Assembly (NCBI GenBank): GCA_023388175.1
Contig: JAEWGT010000009.1
Location: 310,001-374,000 of the forward strand
Length of the DNA stretch: 64,000 nt
Direction of reading: 5' to 3'
Source: Pseudomonadota bacterium
Lineage (GTDB): Bacteria; Pseudomonadota; Alphaproteobacteria; Rhizobiales; Devosiaceae
In this document: piece after piece, positions 16,185 to 24,378 of the stretch
Numbering within the stretch: the stretch's first letter is position 1
How the letters are laid out: every line of letters begins with the position of its first letter
The notes under the pieces: model-generated
Told to the model about the DNA's origin: nothing
The model's database searches: none
Seen by the model: the letters and a program-made list of their open reading frames with translations, nothing else
Program-made: the position numbers and the translations under genes

Positions 16185-17513
16185 CTATTCAGCCGCCTCG
16201 GTCCTGGGTGCCGCGCCGGTGCCATAGGGCACGTTGCGGCCGCCATAGCGGCGCACGCGGATATTGGCCTGTTCGGCATGGCCGACAAAACCTTCCAGCA
16301 TGGAGAGACGCGAGCCATATTCCCCGATCCGGGCCGAAGCCTCATCAGTGGTGACGGTCTGCCATGTACAGGTCTTCATGAATTTGCCCACCCAAAGGCC
16401 ACCGGTATAGCGCGCGGCCTTCATCGTGGGGAGGGTGTGATTGGTGCCGATTACCTTGTCGCCATAGGCCACGTTCGTGCGTGGCCCCAGGAACAGGGCG
16501 CCGTAATTGGTCATGTTATCGCGGAACCACATGTCGCGATCGGTCATGACCTGCACATGCTCCGACGCAATGCCATCGGCGACGGCCAGCATTTCCTCGT
16601 AGCTTTCGCACACGATGACTTCGCCGAAATCGGCCCAGCTCTTCCGGGCGATTTCGCCGGTGGGCAGGATATCGAGAATGCGCTCGATCTCGGCCATGGT
16701 TTCGCGTGCCAGCTTTTCCGAATTGGTCAGAAGGATCGCCGGGCTGGTCGGGCCATGCTCGGCCTGGCCCAGGAGGTCGGTCGCGCACATTTCGCCATCG
16801 ACCGTTTCGTCGGCAATGACCAGTGTCTCGGTGGGACCGGCGAAGAGGTCGATGCCGACCCGCCCGAACAGCTGGCGCTTGGCTTCGGCCACAAAGGCAT
16901 TGCCGGGACCGACCAGCATGTCCACCGGCTCAATGCTTTGGGTGCCGATGGCCATGGCGCCGATGGCCTGAATGCCACCCAGAACATAGATTTCATCGGC
17001 ACCGGCCATCGCTTGTGCGGCAACGACAGCCGGTGCCGGCTTGGCTCCGAAAGGTGGAGCGCAAGTGATAACGCGCTCGCAGCCGGCCACCTTGGCGGTA
17101 ATCACCGACATATGGGCGGAGGCGAGCAGCGGATATTTGCCGCCTGGGACATAGCAGCCGACGGCATTGATCGGCACATGCTTATGACCGAGCGTAACGC
17201 CGGGCAGCGTCTCGATTTCGAGATCCTGCATGGTGTTGCGCTGCGCCTGGGCGAAATTGCGCACCTGGGTCTGTGCAAATTCGATGTCTTCCAGATCCTG
17301 GTCGCTCAATTGAGCCAGGCAGTCATCGATTTCCCGGGGGCTGAGGCGGAAGTCGGTTCGCTCCCACTTGTCAAATTTCTGGCTCAACTCGCGGACCGCG
17401 GCGTCGCCGCGCTTCTCGATATCGCCAAGAATGGATTCCACCGTCGCCCGAACCTGACGGTCGGCCTCGGCCCGTTCTTCCACATCCTTACCGCGCTTGA
17501 GCCAGATCGGCAT
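16185..17513 (-). CDS. HisD-family alcohol/aldehyde dehydrogenase, catabolic paralogue 2
   Basis: This second histidinol dehydrogenase-like protein has 442 residues. It shares CYVPGGKYPLLASAHMS, GGIQAIGAMAIGTQS, LVGPGNAFVAEAKRQLFG, GIDLFAGPTE, DLLGQAEHG and IGTNHTLPT with paralogue 1, but many positions differ, so it is an old duplication or separate acquisition rather than a recent copy. In DLLGQAEHG the Asp after the His of paralogue 1 is replaced by Gly. The start at 17513 has GGGAGG six bases upstream. Operator C lies 31 bases before the start. Two HisD enzymes in one regulon suggest two successive alcohol oxidations or two stereoisomers of the substrate. Confidence 0.85.
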   Translation of the reverse strand: MPIWLKRGKDVEERAEADRQVRATVESILGDIEKRGDAAVRELSQKFDKWERTDFRLSPREIDDCLAQLSDQDLEDIEFAQTQVRNFAQAQRNTMQDLEIETLPGVTLGHKHVPINAVGCYVPGGKYPLLASAHMSVITAKVAGCERVITCAPPFGAKPAPAVVAAQAMAGADEIYVLGGIQAIGAMAIGTQSIEPVDMLVGPGNAFVAEAKRQLFGRVGIDLFAGPTETLVIADETVDGEMCATDLLGQAEHGPTSPAILLTNSEKLARETMAEIERILDILPTGEIARKSWADFGEVIVCESYEEMLAVADGIASEHVQVMTDRDMWFRDNMTNYGALFLGPRTNVAYGDKVIGTNHTLPTMKAARYTGGLWVGKFMKTCTWQTVTTDEASARIGEYGSRLSMLEGFVGHAEQANIRVRRYGGRNVPYGTGAAPRTEAAE

Positions 17514-17543
17514 TACAGCCTCCCGAAAACAGTTTCTGGTTAG

Positions 17544-17561
17544 TTTGCATACGTATGCAAA
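17544..17561. promoter_or_regulatory. LacI-type operator C of the HisD regulon (perfect palindrome)
   Basis: TTTGCATACGTATGCAAA is a perfect 18-bp palindrome, 31 bases upstream of the second HisD-like gene. It is the best match of the four and can serve as the consensus. Confidence 0.88.
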
Positions 17562-17598
17562 TTTGTAAATGGCCACACTTTGTGCCGCGTGATTATTC

Positions 17599-19155
17599 TC
17601 AACGCAAAGCTGGAGGGCGCTGGGTCGCGACGTCGGTGGCGCGCTCGAATGCGTCACCTATCTGCACGATGGTCGCTTCGCCGTAATGTCGGCCGATCAG
17701 TTGCATGCCGATGGGCAGGCCCTGATCGAAGCCGACGGGCAAGGCGAGCACGGGGTGGCCGCTGACATTAAAGCCGATTGTGCGCATGGGCGTCCACACA
17801 GCTTCCTTCTCGAACGGCGCAGCCAGAAGGGCAGGGGTGAGCGCCCCGACCGTGACGATCGCATCATGGTCGAGCAGCAGCGCATCGAGTTCCGCCCGGA
17901 ACCGGGCCGCCGCACTGCGCGCCTTGGCCAGTTCGTCATCGCTGACCGCAACGCCTGCCGCCAGGCTCAGAAAAGCGCGGCGGCCGAAATCCTGCGGGTA
18001 ATCGCGCAGGTTTGCTGCGTGATAGTCGAAGCTCTCTTTGTGCAGGATGGCAGCCGCCGCAACCTCGATGGCAAAATAATCGGGCAGGGCGACATCCTGG
18101 ATGAGCGCGCCCAATTGCGACAGGGTCGAGGCCGCATTGTCCATGGCAGACAGGACCGAAGGCGCCGTTTGACCATCATTGGCAAACCAGTCGCGGGCAT
18201 AGCCGATCCGCAATCCGGCAATGGATTGTCCAAGACGCGCAGAAGCAGAGACACCCGGTGGGAAATCGGCAATGACGTCGAGCGTCGCTGCGGCCTCGGC
18301 CACGGTGGCGCTCATCGGCCCGACATGATCCATGCTGTCCGACATGGGCAGGACGCCGTGGCGCGGCACCAAATCATGGGTCGGCTTCAGCCCGACGACA
18401 CCGCAATAAAAGGCCGGGCCGCGGAGCGAGCCGCCCGTATCGGTGCCCAGACTTGTCCGCAGCATGCCTCCGGCGACAGCTACAGCGCTGCCCGATGACG
18501 AGCCGCCGGTGATATGGTCAAGGCTCCACGGATTGCGGGCCGGCAGGAAAGCGCCGTGATTATCCGGTCCCACCGTGCCCCATTCATAGGTGGCCAGCTT
18601 GCCGATGATGATCGCCCCGGCCTTGCGCAGGCGCTCGACGACCGCTGCATCGGCCTCGGCAACGGCAGTCTTTCGTCCCGGCGCATTGGCCGTGGTCGGC
18701 AGGTCCGCCACATCGATCAGATCCTTGATGCCGATGGGAATGCCGTGGAACGGGCTGAAGTCGACACCGTCCGCAAAAGCCGCATCGGCCTGTTTTGCAG
18801 CCGACAAGGCACCGTCCCGGTCGATAGAATAGAACGCGCGATAGGTCTGGTCCCGCGCCGCGATGCGCCGCAGATACGCCTCCACCAGTGCCACCGATGT
18901 GACCCGCCCGTCGCGCAGCATTTTGCCCTGCTCGAACAGAGACAGGTCCAACGCCGCATCCGCCAGACCCTGGCTTGCAACTGCGTCATCCACATCAAGC
19001 GCAGCCAGCCCCTTGCTCATCCAGGCGGCCAGCTTACCCACGCTTTCGGCTTCGTCGGCACTCAGCCTGATGCCGTGCCGATCCACGGCGGCCTCGAAGG
19101 CCGCGCGTGCATCATCATCCGGATTTGGTGCCATGGCAGTCACCCTGGAGGACAT
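17599..19155 (-). CDS. Amidase signature-family amidase
   Basis: This 518-residue enzyme belongs to the amidase signature family, which hydrolyses amides to acid and ammonia or amine. The catalytic Lys lies in IPIGIKDLIDV, and the Ser-cisSer pair in TGGSSSGSAVAVAGG and LGTDTGGSLRGPA, followed by GVVGLKPT. The ATG at 19155 overlaps the ATPase stop as TAATG, which suggests coupled translation; an alternative ATG at 19134 has AGGGTGA upstream. It is the last gene of the importer operon behind operator D. An amide or carbamoyl group in the imported compound is therefore likely. Confidence 0.92.
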   Translation of the reverse strand: MSSRVTAMAPNPDDDARAAFEAAVDRHGIRLSADEAESVGKLAAWMSKGLAALDVDDAVASQGLADAALDLSLFEQGKMLRDGRVTSVALVEAYLRRIAARDQTYRAFYSIDRDGALSAAKQADAAFADGVDFSPFHGIPIGIKDLIDVADLPTTANAPGRKTAVAEADAAVVERLRKAGAIIIGKLATYEWGTVGPDNHGAFLPARNPWSLDHITGGSSSGSAVAVAGGMLRTSLGTDTGGSLRGPAFYCGVVGLKPTHDLVPRHGVLPMSDSMDHVGPMSATVAEAAATLDVIADFPPGVSASARLGQSIAGLRIGYARDWFANDGQTAPSVLSAMDNAASTLSQLGALIQDVALPDYFAIEVAAAAILHKESFDYHAANLRDYPQDFGRRAFLSLAAGVAVSDDELAKARSAAARFRAELDALLLDHDAIVTVGALTPALLAAPFEKEAVWTPMRTIGFNVSGHPVLALPVGFDQGLPIGMQLIGRHYGEATIVQIGDAFERATDVATQRPPALR

Positions 19156-20213
19156 TATCCGCCCGTAGCGATACGCTGGCCGGACGAACGATCAAAGAGG
19201 TGGCAGGCAGACGGCGCGATATTGACGCGCACGACCTCGTCGATCTGCGCCCGATAATCCTTGCCGACCTTGATCGAAACCAGTTCGCCGGCCACCTGCA
19301 TCGAGATCATCGTCGCTTCGCCCAGCAGCTCAACCGAATAGATCGGTGCTTCGATATGCCCGCTCGTTTCAGCCAGAACCGCGTCCTCGGCGCGAAAGCC
19401 GAGCGTAACCTGTCCCTTGACTGCCGTATCCAGGCCGTCGACCCGGATATTCTTGCCGGTGAAGACGCCATTTTCGATGTCGCCGTGAACAAGGTTCATC
19501 GCCGGCGAACCGATAAAGCTGGCGACGAATGTATTGGCCGGACGATCATAGATTTCCATGGGCGTGCCGACCTGCTGGATGAGGCCCTTGCTCATCACGA
19601 CAACACGGTCGGCCAGCGTCATCGCCTCGATCTGGTCATGGGTGACATAGATCGTGGTGCGCTTGAGCGTGTGATGCAGATGCTTGATCTGCGCACGCGT
19701 CGACACGCGCAGCTTGGCATCGAGATTGGACAATGGTTCGTCCATCAGGAAGGCGTTGGGTTCGCGCACGATGGCCCGGGCCAGGGCAACGCGCTGACGT
19801 TGACCGCCCGAAAGGGCCGCCGGGCGACGCTGGAGGAAATCGTCCAACTCCACCATCTTGGAAGCGGCCATCACCCGTTCATGATGCTGGTCCTGGGGTA
19901 CCTTGCGGACCTTGAGCGGGAAGCGGATGTTTTCGTAAACCGTCATGTTCGGATAGAGCCCGTAGCTCTGGAACACCATGGAAATGTCGCGATCCTTGGG
20001 TTCGAGCTTGTTGACCAGCCGATCTCCAATCCAGATTTCACCCTCGGTAATATCCTCAAGACCCGCAATCATCCGCATGGTCGTGGTCTTGCCGCAGCCC
20101 GAAGGGCCCAGCAAAACGAGGAATTCCTGGTCGGCAATGTCGAGATTGAAATTGTCGACGCCGACAAAACTGTTCCAGCGCTTGGAAACGTTCTTGAGAC
20201 GGATCTGAGCCAT
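19155..20213 (-). CDS. ABC transporter ATP-binding protein, UgpC/MalK type
   Basis: This 352-residue ATPase has Walker A GPSGCGKTT, the Q-loop in MVFQSYGLYP, the signature LSGGQRQR, Walker B AFLMDEP with the D-loop SNLDAK, and the His switch YVTHDQIEAMT. A C-terminal OB-type regulatory domain of about 110 residues is present, as in MalK and UgpC. It energises the importer formed with the two permeases and binding protein encoded upstream, at the cytoplasmic face. It lies four bases after the permease gene and overlaps the amidase gene. Confidence 0.95.
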   Translation of the reverse strand: MAQIRLKNVSKRWNSFVGVDNFNLDIADQEFLVLLGPSGCGKTTTMRMIAGLEDITEGEIWIGDRLVNKLEPKDRDISMVFQSYGLYPNMTVYENIRFPLKVRKVPQDQHHERVMAASKMVELDDFLQRRPAALSGGQRQRVALARAIVREPNAFLMDEPLSNLDAKLRVSTRAQIKHLHHTLKRTTIYVTHDQIEAMTLADRVVVMSKGLIQQVGTPMEIYDRPANTFVASFIGSPAMNLVHGDIENGVFTGKNIRVDGLDTAVKGQVTLGFRAEDAVLAETSGHIEAPIYSVELLGEATMISMQVAGELVSIKVGKDYRAQIDEVVRVNIAPSACHLFDRSSGQRIATGG

Positions 20214-20217
20214 TTTT

Positions 20218-21105
20218 TTACCCCTTTACCGCGCCGGCCGTGAGGCCCGAAACGATCTGGCGTTGGAAGAACAGGACGAGAATAAAGAGCGGCACGGTGG
20301 CCGAAACCACGGCAGCCACGGCAAACATGACATTGCCCTGCTCTTGCACCGAGCCGAGGAAGCTCGAAATCTTGGGCACCATGGTCTGGTTGTCGGCGCT
20401 GAGCAGCATGGAGGTCACGGCGAAGTCGTTATAGGCCAAAAGGAAGCTGAACAGTCCGGTCGTGACCACGCCAGGCCACATCACCGGAATGATCACCCGG
20501 CGGAAAGCCTCAAAGCGCGAGCAGCCGTCGACCATGGCGCTTTCGTCGAGATCCTTGGGGATCGACAGGAAGAAGGAATGCAGCATCCACAGGGTGAAGG
20601 GCTGGTTGATCGCCACAAGTACGATGATGGTGGTCGGCAGCACGCCCCAGATATTGAGCTGGAAGAAAGGCAGGAGGTAGCCCGAAACCAGGGTGATATG
20701 CGGCATGGCGCGGAAGACCAGCGCTGCGATCAGGATCCAGAACGCATAGCGTTGTCCCGACCTCGCGAGGGCGTAGCCACCCAGCGTTCCCAGCGTCAGT
20801 GAGATCACCGTCACCGATATGGTCACGATGGCCGTGTTGAGCACGGCGCGCCAGAAGTCGCGGGTCACCCATGCGCCGTAGTAGCCGTCGCCGGTAAAGG
20901 GAGTTCCGGTCTGGCGCTGGGTGAACGGGCCGGTGATGGCGTTCATCCAGTTCTGGCGCGAGAAAAAGTCAGGCTCGACCTTGAATGAGCCCCACACCGT
21001 CCAGGCGAAGGGGAATGCCGCCAGGATAACCCAGATGATCAGAAAGCCGATGATCAGGATGTTGAGGGCCAAAGGCCGACGCTGCGATACCGCTACTCCG
21101 GACAT
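20218..21105 (-). CDS. ABC transporter permease, carbohydrate type (MalG-like)
   Basis: This 295-residue inner-membrane protein has six predicted segments. The EAA loop that contacts the ATPase is DLDESAMVDGCSRFEAFRRV. The N-terminus after the first segment carries a longer periplasmic stretch (about residues 45-75). It starts one base after the stop of the partner permease and is part of the operon behind operator D. Confidence 0.93.
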   Translation of the reverse strand: MSGVAVSQRRPLALNILIIGFLIIWVILAAFPFAWTVWGSFKVEPDFFSRQNWMNAITGPFTQRQTGTPFTGDGYYGAWVTRDFWRAVLNTAIVTISVTVISLTLGTLGGYALARSGQRYAFWILIAALVFRAMPHITLVSGYLLPFFQLNIWGVLPTTIIVLVAINQPFTLWMLHSFFLSIPKDLDESAMVDGCSRFEAFRRVIIPVMWPGVVTTGLFSFLLAYNDFAVTSMLLSADNQTMVPKISSFLGSVQEQGNVMFAVAAVVSATVPLFILVLFFQRQIVSGLTAGAVKG

Positions 21106-21106
21106 G

Positions 21107-22138
21107 CTAGACCACCTTATGGTTGAATTCGCGCCAGGTGCGGATCAGCACCGGGGTGAGCAGGATGATGACGCCGATAATGGTGATCACCGAAGTCGCG
21201 CCGGCAGAGCCGAACAGCAGCGCGTCGCCGCTGAGATCGTTGAAGATCAGCCAGCTCAGCGAGGTCGCATTGGCCTCCGCTGAAAAGCCGACAATCGGCT
21301 CGAAGACGCGGAAATTGTCCATCAGCTGAACCAGCGCCACGAAGGTCGCCAGCGGCGCCAGATGCGGGATGACAACGTAGCGGATGCGTTCCCAGCGGCT
21401 CGCGCCGTCGATCATCGCCGATTCCAGCGTGTCGGCCGGCACGGTCTGCAGACCCGCATAAAAGACCACGAATGAGAAGGGGGCGTTGGTCCAGACGCCG
21501 TAGAACAGCAGCGACAACCATGTCAGCACGGGCGATTGGCGCAGCGACAGCGTAGGGTCGTCGAACAGCACCCGCAGGTTGGCGCCGATAATGCCATTGG
21601 GCTGGATCATCCAATAAAGGATGAGCGAGCCGATGAGCGGCGTGATGATCATGGGCAGCAGCGAGAAGAAGATGACCGGGCCCTTCATCATCTTGGGCAC
21701 GGTGTTGACTGCCAATGCGATGATGAAACCCAGCCCCATGGCCAACGGCGTCACCACGAAGCAGAAAACGAGAGTGAAGCTCAGCGCCTTGTAGAAGGGC
21801 AGATTGTAGATACGGGCGACGATGTCGCCAAAGCCATTGTTATTGGCCAGGATGGCGCCGATCTCGTTTACGGCCAGGTGCCCACGGTTGAGATAGGTGC
21901 CCAAGCCATTGAACTGGCCCATCGGCTGTTCGGCCCGCAACTGGGCCATTGCGGCCGTGTCGACGCGCGTTTCGCTGGTGCAGCCGCCAAAGGGCTGGCA
22001 GCTTTCCACCTGGACCAGGATGCGCCCGTGCTCGACATGCAGGCTCTGCACGACAACCGACACGATCGGCAGCGCAATGAACAGCACCATGGCGATCAGC
22101 GAGGGCAGGATAAAGGCAAAGAATGTCTTGTGCGGCAT
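21107..22138 (-). CDS. ABC transporter permease, carbohydrate type (MalF-like), with long periplasmic loop
   Basis: This is the partner permease, at 343 residues longer than usual (about 290-310). The extra length is a hydrophilic stretch of about 80 residues between the first and second membrane segments. It contains two cysteines in ESCQPFGGCTSET, which could form a disulfide in the periplasm. The EAA loop is TLESAMIDGASRWERIRYV. The extra loop recalls the large periplasmic insert of MalF and may contact the binding protein. It follows the binding-protein gene after a gap of about 155 bases that contains stem-loops. Confidence 0.92.
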   Translation of the reverse strand: MPHKTFFAFILPSLIAMVLFIALPIVSVVVQSLHVEHGRILVQVESCQPFGGCTSETRVDTAAMAQLRAEQPMGQFNGLGTYLNRGHLAVNEIGAILANNNGFGDIVARIYNLPFYKALSFTLVFCFVVTPLAMGLGFIIALAVNTVPKMMKGPVIFFSLLPMIITPLIGSLILYWMIQPNGIIGANLRVLFDDPTLSLRQSPVLTWLSLLFYGVWTNAPFSFVVFYAGLQTVPADTLESAMIDGASRWERIRYVVIPHLAPLATFVALVQLMDNFRVFEPIVGFSAEANATSLSWLIFNDLSGDALLFGSAGATSVITIIGVIILLTPVLIRTWREFNHKVV

Positions 22139-22173
22139 GCAATGCCTCCCCTGACTGGCAAATCAATTGAACA

Positions 22174-22256
22174 TGGCGGTCACTGTCCGCCAGAACCGGA
22201 CGTCTCCGTCTCGGATGGAGTGGAAGGGGTCTGCCACGAGGGAGCGCAGACCCCTT
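22174..22256 (-). other. Stem-loops between binding-protein and permease genes
   Basis: AAGGGGTCTG (22224-22233) pairs with CAGACCCCTT (22247-22256), and further downstream TGGCGG (22174-22179) pairs with CCGCCA (22187-22192). Neither is followed by a T-run, so they are probably 3' stabilising or attenuating hairpins that keep binding-protein mRNA above permease mRNA. Confidence 0.6.
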
Positions 22257-22294
22257 GCCGTCAGCTCAGGCCTCCGCTCGGGAGGCGCCTGACC

Positions 22295-23530
22295 TTAGAG
22301 GTAGCCGCCTTCCTTGGCAGCGGTGTCATAGGCAGCCTTGACGTCGGCCAGCGCCTGTTCTGCACTTTCCGAGCCGGCCATGAATTCGGCCAGTTCGACC
22401 GAGAGGGCGGTGTGCAGCAGGCCCATATAGGGCTGCATCGGATAGGCGCGGGCACCGGCATTTGCCGTTGCGATCACGCCGACCGCTGCCGGGCCGGGCT
22501 CGTAACCGGCGACGAGCCAGGTCGCCACGGTCGGGTTGGCAGCAACCATTTCGGGGCTGACGCCGTGCACCATGGCCTGGAAGGAGGCAGCGGCGTCTTC
22601 ATCGGAAATGTTCTTGGCGATGGTGAAGCCGTCCCACCACAGCGCCACAGCCGGAACCGTACCGCCGATTGTGGGCGCGGCGGCCAGAACGGTGTTTTCC
22701 ACAACGCCTTCTTCGGCACCTTCGCCGTTCAGCATGTCACCGGCCAGCGAGCCCCACTGCACCATCATGGCGACATTGCCGGCCTTGTATTCGGCCTGGA
22801 TGCCATTGGCGTCGAAGGTGAGGTAGTCAGGATCCATATAGGCGGTCAGCGCCTTCATGGTTTCGAGGACCTTGAGGCCGTTTTCATTGTCGATCGCCAG
22901 TTCGGCGGAGCCGGGCGCGAAGAATTCGCCGCCGGTGCCGAGATAGGCGTTGACGAATTCGGCGGCGAGGTCCCAGCCGGGCTTGTCGGATGCGGCCAGC
23001 GGGTAGTCCATCAGACCGTCGGCCTTGATCTTTTCTGCAGCCGCCAGGATTTCCTCATAGGAGGTCGGCTCGGCAATTCCAGCCTGATCCAGGATGTCCT
23101 TGCGGTAGAAAAGATGCTGCGCATTGCCCATGAAGGCGATGGCCATGGTCTGGCCGTCGATCTTGATCAGCTGGTTCGGCTGCAGCGACTGGCCATACTG
23201 GGCAACCAGGTCGTCGAGAGGACGGATCAGGTCGTCGTTGAGCAGCGGCACGATGGAATTGTTGGCGACCACGGCGACGGTATATTCGGCCGGATTGATC
23301 GACAGCGCCGGCACCTGCAGGTTCTTGTGCTCTGCGGTTGCGTTGGACGTCACGGTGACTGAACCACCGGCGCATTCGGCGGCAGTCGCGTTAACAAGGC
23401 GCAGGGCCTCGAAGTCATTGGACAGAATGCGCACCGAGCCAGTGCCTTCAATGCCGCAATCTGCAAATGCAGCGCCTGCGGTCATGCACAGCACACCCAG
23501 CGACACGGTTGTCTTCAGCAAAAGTTTCAT
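22295..23530 (-). CDS. ABC transporter substrate-binding protein, carbohydrate family 1
   Basis: This 411-residue binding protein has a clear signal peptide (MKLLLKTTVSLGVLCMTAGA, then AFA before Asp-Cys). The mature part has the family 1 pattern with IPLLNDDLIRPL-like and YRKDILDQAGIAEPTSYEEI segments. The start at 23530 has AGGAG eight bases upstream. It heads the operon binding protein-permease-permease-ATPase-amidase. Operator D lies about 160 bases upstream, in the gap shared with a decayed aconitase gene. The ligand is unknown, but the amidase and HisD partners suggest an amide-bearing polyol or similar compound. Confidence 0.92.
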   Translation of the reverse strand: MKLLLKTTVSLGVLCMTAGAAFADCGIEGTGSVRILSNDFEALRLVNATAAECAGGSVTVTSNATAEHKNLQVPALSINPAEYTVAVVANNSIVPLLNDDLIRPLDDLVAQYGQSLQPNQLIKIDGQTMAIAFMGNAQHLFYRKDILDQAGIAEPTSYEEILAAAEKIKADGLMDYPLAASDKPGWDLAAEFVNAYLGTGGEFFAPGSAELAIDNENGLKVLETMKALTAYMDPDYLTFDANGIQAEYKAGNVAMMVQWGSLAGDMLNGEGAEEGVVENTVLAAAPTIGGTVPAVALWWDGFTIAKNISDEDAAASFQAMVHGVSPEMVAANPTVATWLVAGYEPGPAAVGVIATANAGARAYPMQPYMGLLHTALSVELAEFMAGSESAEQALADVKAAYDTAAKEGGYL

Positions 23531-23690
23531 CTTCGTCTCCTGACAGTGAACGGCATTCATTGTGGAATGAAGCGCCGGGCACCCCTGTTATTCATTACGT
23601 TCCCATCGGCAGCAGACCGTCGTGGATAGCAGCCGTTTCTCTTCCCGCACGCCCAATTGGTAAGTGCGACCAGAAGCGATTGCAACACTT

Positions 23691-23708
23691 TTTGCATTCG
23701 TATGCAAA
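23691..23708. promoter_or_regulatory. LacI-type operator D of the HisD regulon
   Basis: TTTGCATTCGTATGCAAA is an 18-bp palindrome with one mismatched pair at the centre. It lies upstream of the importer operon on the minus strand and directly in front of the aconitase remnant on the plus strand, so it once could have controlled both. Confidence 0.85.
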
Positions 23709-23746
23709 TTGAGTTTTTGAAATCCGAATGCCATCTGCTGGTGGAC

Positions 23747-24265
23747 CTGCCTGGTCTCTTCGGGAAGACGCTCGGCCAACTGCCATGGTCGGTCGCATCC
23801 AGGCTGAAAATGCCTTGCGCCATGCGCCGGAGCTTCAGCCAGACATTCTTGGCCAGTTTCGGGCTTGGGACCATACTGGCAGGCTCGAGGCCGAAATCGA
23901 ATTCCACCCTTCGCGCATCTGATGCACGATACAACTTGCGCACCCGCTCTCGTGGACCACTCCATCTCCGTGGGGGCCTTCGGGAGTGGCGATGCCATGG
24001 CGCGCAACATGGGTCGCGAGCTCGAGCAGACCGGGAACGCTTCATCCTGATGAACTGGGCCGGAAGCCGCTTTGGCAACATGCGCATCCATGCCCCCGGC
24101 ACCGGCATCATGCACACGATCAATCTCGAGCAATTGGCGACACTCGCCACCATCGAGAAACGCGGCGGTGCAGACTGGCTCATTCCCGATACCCTGATTG
24201 GCACGGACAGCCACACCCCCATGGTCAACGGGCTGGGCGTGCTGGACCGCACATTGCACGGTTAA
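23747..24265 (+). pseudogene. Decayed aconitase-family gene (AcnA-like), frameshifted and internally deleted
   Basis: Pieces of an aconitase can be read in sequence but in different frames: LPGLFGKTLGQLPWSV, then RIQAENALRHAPELQ through IEFHPSRI, then LMHDTTCAPALVD joined directly to HSISVGAFGSGDAMARNM, then ERFILMNWAGSRFGNMRIHA, PGTGIMHTINLEQLAT and GTDSHTPMVNGLGVL. At least three frameshifts are needed, and the block that normally lies between PALVD and VDHS is missing, as if deleted across a repeated Val-Asp. The gene stops at 24265, before the iron-sulfur cysteines. It is non-functional. The presence of operator D just upstream suggests the intact gene belonged to the HisD regulon. Confidence 0.85.
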
Positions 24266-24329
24266 CCAGTGAGCGCCCGAACGTCGCCGCCGGTCCGGCC
24301 ACGCTTACCTCGTGTTGCGCGCTGGCCGA

Positions 24330-24370
24330 TGCTTGAGAAAGCCTGGAACGGGACCTGGCCGTTCCAGGCT
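24330..24370 (-). terminator. Rho-independent terminator of the PvcA-NagB operon
   Basis: On the minus strand AGCCTGGAACG (24370-24360) pairs with CGTTCCAGGCT (24350-24340) over a 9-base loop, followed by TTTCTC. It begins eight bases past the stop of the last operon gene. Confidence 0.8.
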
Positions 24371-24378
24371 CACAGCAT

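Noticed and set aside
15885..17543. 552-codon open frame on the plus strand
   Set aside because: It lies opposite the second HisD-like and SDR genes and shows no recognisable motif.
21536..23362. 608-codon open frame on the plus strand
   Set aside because: It is antisense to the MalF-like permease and the binding-protein gene, both of which have clear motifs, and it shows no domain.
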